A DNA stretch of 8,884 nucleotides from assembly GCA_964529445.1 (NCBI GenBank), contig CAZGWJ010000103.1, positions 1 through 8,884 on the forward strand. Reading direction: 5' to 3'. The position numbers were made by a program, and so were the translations under genes. This document shows positions 7,339-8,884 of the stretch, one piece after another; the first letter of the stretch is position 1; each line of letters starts with the position of its first letter. This DNA is from CAZGWJ01 sp964529445 (GTDB taxonomy: Bacteria > Oederibacteriota > Muellerivitia > Muellerivitales > Muellerivitaceae). Under the pieces are notes generated by a model. That model worked only from the letters and a program-made list of their open reading frames with translations. It was not told the origin of the DNA and made no database searches.

Positions 7339-7360
7339 TGCCGAAAGAACTTTTCCGGCA
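7339..7360 (-). other. Stem-loop just downstream of purF
   Basis: In the minus-strand transcript TGCCGGAA (7360-7353) can pair with TTTCGGCA (7346-7339), giving eight pairs including one G-U, around a 6-base loop. The hairpin starts 5 bases after the purF stop. No run of U follows, so it does not look like an intrinsic terminator; RNA stabilisation or partial attenuation between purF and purM is possible. The plus-strand version has an A-C mismatch at the wobble position, which favours the minus-strand RNA. Confidence 0.45.
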
Positions 7361-7365
7361 TCCCG

Positions 7366-8793
7366 CTAGCATTTGTTCTCGAGGATGAATTTCTCGGTCC
7401 CCTCGTCGAAAGGCACCGGGTATTTCTGGGTGAAACAGGCCGTGCAATGACCCTGGGGTGTCCCTTCGACGGCCTTCATGAGCCCCTCGACCGAGAGATA
7501 ACGCAGGCTGTCCACCCTCAGATAGGTCTGGATCTCCTCGATCGTATGGGTGGCGGCGATGAGCTCCTTGCGGCTCGGGAAATCCATGCCGTAGAAGCAA
7601 GGCGAGATGATCTTGGGGCTGGTGATCCTCAGGTGGATCTCCCGGGCCCCCACGTTGCGGATCATCTTCACGATCTTCCGCATGGTCGTGCCACGGACGA
7701 TGGAATCGTCGATGAGGACGACCCGCTTCCCCTCCAGGGAATCCCGCACGGGATTGTACTTGAGCCGGGCCCCGAAATCGCGGATGGCCTGGTCGGGCTC
7801 GATGAAGGTGCGGCCGACATAATGGTTGCGGATCAGGCCCATCTCGTAGGGGATCCCGGACTCCTCGGCATAGCCCGTGGCCGCCATGTTGGAGGAGTCG
7901 GGCACCGGCACCACCACATCGGCGACCGCAGGACCTTCCTTGGCGAGGATCCGACCCAGGCGCTTGCGCACCTTGTGGACCGGCGTCTTGTAGATGGAGG
8001 AATCCGGCCGGGAGAAGTAGATGAACTCGAAGATGCAGCGGGCCGGCTCCGCGGGCGGGAAGGGCTTCAGGGACCGAAGCCCCTTCTCGTTGATGATGAC
8101 GATCTCGCCCGGTTCCACGTCGCGCTCGTACTTGGCGTTGATCATGTCGAAGGCGCAGGTCTCGGACGCGATCACCCAGGCCCCGTCGATCCTGCCCAGG
8201 CAGAGGGGCCGGAATCCGTTCGGGTCCCGCATCCCGACGAGACCCTCGTCGGAGAGGATGAGCAGCGAATAGGCGCCGCGCACCTGCCGGACGGCCTCGA
8301 TGAGCGATTCCTCGAAATTGGCGGCCTTGGGGTTGCGCGCGATCAGATGCACGATGACCTCGGAATCGACCGTAGAGATGAAGATGGAACCCCGGGCCTC
8401 CAGTTCGTCCCGGATGCGGCGGGCGTTCACCAGGTTCCCGTTGTGGGCGATGGCGAGATTGCCGCGGCCGTATTCGACCGAGATGGGCTGGGCGTTCCGG
8501 GAGACCGAGGAACCGGTCGTCGAGTACCGCACATGCCCGATGGCATGTTGTCCGGTCAGGGTCTTGAGGACGTTCTCGTCGAACACGTCGGCCACGAGCC
8601 CCATGCGCTTGTGCGTGTGGATATGGCCGTCCTCGTAGGTGCAGATCCCGGCCGATTCCTGTCCCCGATGCTGGAGGGCATGAAGCCCCAGGTAGGTGAT
8701 CGTGGCCGCCTGGGGGTGCCCGTAAACGCCGAAAACCCCGCATTGGTCGTGCGGCTTGTCGTCATCCAGAAAGTGACTCAAAGGAAACCCCAT
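7366..8793 (-). CDS. purF: Amidophosphoribosyltransferase, Fe-S/propeptide type
   Basis: PurF catalyses the first committed step of purine synthesis: PRPP plus glutamine gives 5-phosphoribosylamine. The 475-residue protein has an N-terminal Ntn glutaminase domain and a C-terminal phosphoribosyltransferase domain. The first 17 residues look like a cleaved propeptide, because the expected catalytic Cys is C18 in DQCGVFGVYGH. Glutamine-site motifs are visible: HVRYSTTG near 87-94, HNGN at 117-120 and TVDSE at 141-145. The PRPP-binding motif VVLIDDSIVRGTT lies at 358-370. C253, C399, C450 and C453 match the [4Fe-4S] ligand pattern of the B. subtilis enzyme, so this is the cluster-bearing subclass, unlike E. 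coli PurF. The ATG is the first possible in-frame start, since a stop lies four codons upstream. Its ribosome-binding site is weak (a distant GGA). It is the first gene of the visible pur block; purM follows after 86 bases. By family knowledge, AMP and GMP inhibit the enzyme. Confidence 0.97.
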   Translation of the reverse strand: MGFPLSHFLDDDKPHDQCGVFGVYGHPQAATITYLGLHALQHRGQESAGICTYEDGHIHTHKRMGLVADVFDENVLKTLTGQHAIGHVRYSTTGSSVSRNAQPISVEYGRGNLAIAHNGNLVNARRIRDELEARGSIFISTVDSEVIVHLIARNPKAANFEESLIEAVRQVRGAYSLLILSDEGLVGMRDPNGFRPLCLGRIDGAWVIASETCAFDMINAKYERDVEPGEIVIINEKGLRSLKPFPPAEPARCIFEFIYFSRPDSSIYKTPVHKVRKRLGRILAKEGPAVADVVVPVPDSSNMAATGYAEESGIPYEMGLIRNHYVGRTFIEPDQAIRDFGARLKYNPVRDSLEGKRVVLIDDSIVRGTTMRKIVKMIRNVGAREIHLRITSPKIISPCFYGMDFPSRKELIAATHTIEEIQTYLRVDSLRYLSVEGLMKAVEGTPQGHCTACFTQKYPVPFDEGTEKFILENKC

Positions 8794-8882
8794 TTCATTA
8801 CATCATCCGACAGGATCCGGGAGTTGAACAACTTGTCGTAACTCCTCATTCCTAATTCATCATTCCTCATTGGAGCGCGCAT
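8778..8882 (-). other. Possible short leader ORF or 3' end of an upstream gene
   Basis: An open frame begins at ATG 8882, with further in-frame ATGs at 8870 and 8849, and ends at TGA 8780-8778. That is 34 codons, overlapping the first 16 bases of purF in another frame. It could also be the tail of a gene entering from outside, because only two bases remain before the edge. Eleven consecutive codons (TAC at 8840 through TCG at 8808) end in G or C, as coding sequence here tends to. The first part, however, is the AT-rich heptamer array. The peptide matches nothing I recognise and no good Shine-Dalgarno sequence precedes the first ATG. Confidence 0.2.
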
Positions 8883-8884
8883 GC
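8794..8884 (-). other. Region upstream of purF (partial)
   Basis: These 91 bases lead into purF and reach the window edge. They contain a 7-base repeat array (8836-8870), a 12-base inverted repeat agttgaacaact at 8822-8833, and an open frame described separately. I see no convincing -35/-10 pair on the minus strand, no match to the E. coli PurR operator or the B. subtilis PurBox, and no purine riboswitch. The real promoter may lie outside the window. Confidence 0.4.
8836..8870. repeat. Degenerate 7-base tandem repeat, five units
   Basis: On the plus strand the units are tcgtaac, tcctcat, tcctaat, tcatcat and tcctcat, in exact 7-base register. The second and fifth are identical, and the other two inner units differ from them by one or two bases. 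The first unit (8836-8842) is the most diverged. The array is AT-rich against a GC-rich background and lies upstream of purF. Its function is unknown; it may be a dispersed intergenic heptamer element or simple-sequence slippage. Confidence 0.6.

Noticed and set aside
7447..8841. A 464-codon plus-strand open frame opposite purF
   Set aside because: The whole frame mirrors conserved purF codons, and its translation looks like a high-GC shadow with no recognisable motif.
8794..8884. Purine riboswitch or PurR operator ahead of purF
   Set aside because: The 91 bases do not show the conserved three-way junction core of a purine riboswitch, an E. coli-like PurR site, or a B. subtilis PurBox.

Overview
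The window is one GC-rich bacterial gene block read entirely from the minus strand. From right to left it holds purF, purM, a small membrane-anchored TPR gene, a large O-antigen ligase/polymerase-like gene with a C-terminal TPR region, purN, purH and purD. purD runs off the left edge without its last part. Five of the seven genes are enzymes of de novo purine (IMP) synthesis. No tRNA, rRNA, CRISPR array or insertion sequence was seen.

The pathway steps covered are PurF (step 1, PRPP to phosphoribosylamine), PurD (step 2, GAR), PurN (step 3, FGAR), PurM (step 5, AIR) and PurH (last two steps, AICAR to IMP). The FGAM synthase genes (purL/Q/S), purE/K, purC and purB are not in the window. PurF is the Bacillus subtilis type, with a 17-residue propeptide before the catalytic Cys and four Cys in the iron-sulfur cluster pattern.

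The unusual part is about 2.7 kb between purM and purN. It holds two non-purine genes: a 192-residue single-pass TPR protein and a roughly 705-residue multi-pass protein that looks like the O-antigen ligase/Wzy superfamily fused to TPRs. They are only about 10 bases apart, and the second overlaps purN in an ATGA stop/start overlap. They are therefore locked into the pur transcription unit and are probably translationally coupled to purN. Such proteins usually act in surface polysaccharide or glycoprotein assembly, so the cell is probably a didermic bacterium.

Taxonomy cannot be fixed from the sequence. High GC, the long-loop PurN form, the PurM variant motif and TPR-fused ligases suggest an environmental Gram-negative lineage (for example Acidobacteriota, Elusimicrobiota, Omnitrophota or a former deltaproteobacterial group), but this is only an impression.

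Non-coding sequence is short: gaps of 86, 88, about 10, 32 and 94 bases, and 91 bases upstream of purF. The purF-purM gap carries a good stem-loop next to a perfect 12-base palindrome. The purM-TPR gap carries two further inverted repeats. The region before purF contains an AT-rich array of five 7-base units and a short open frame that overlaps the purF start.
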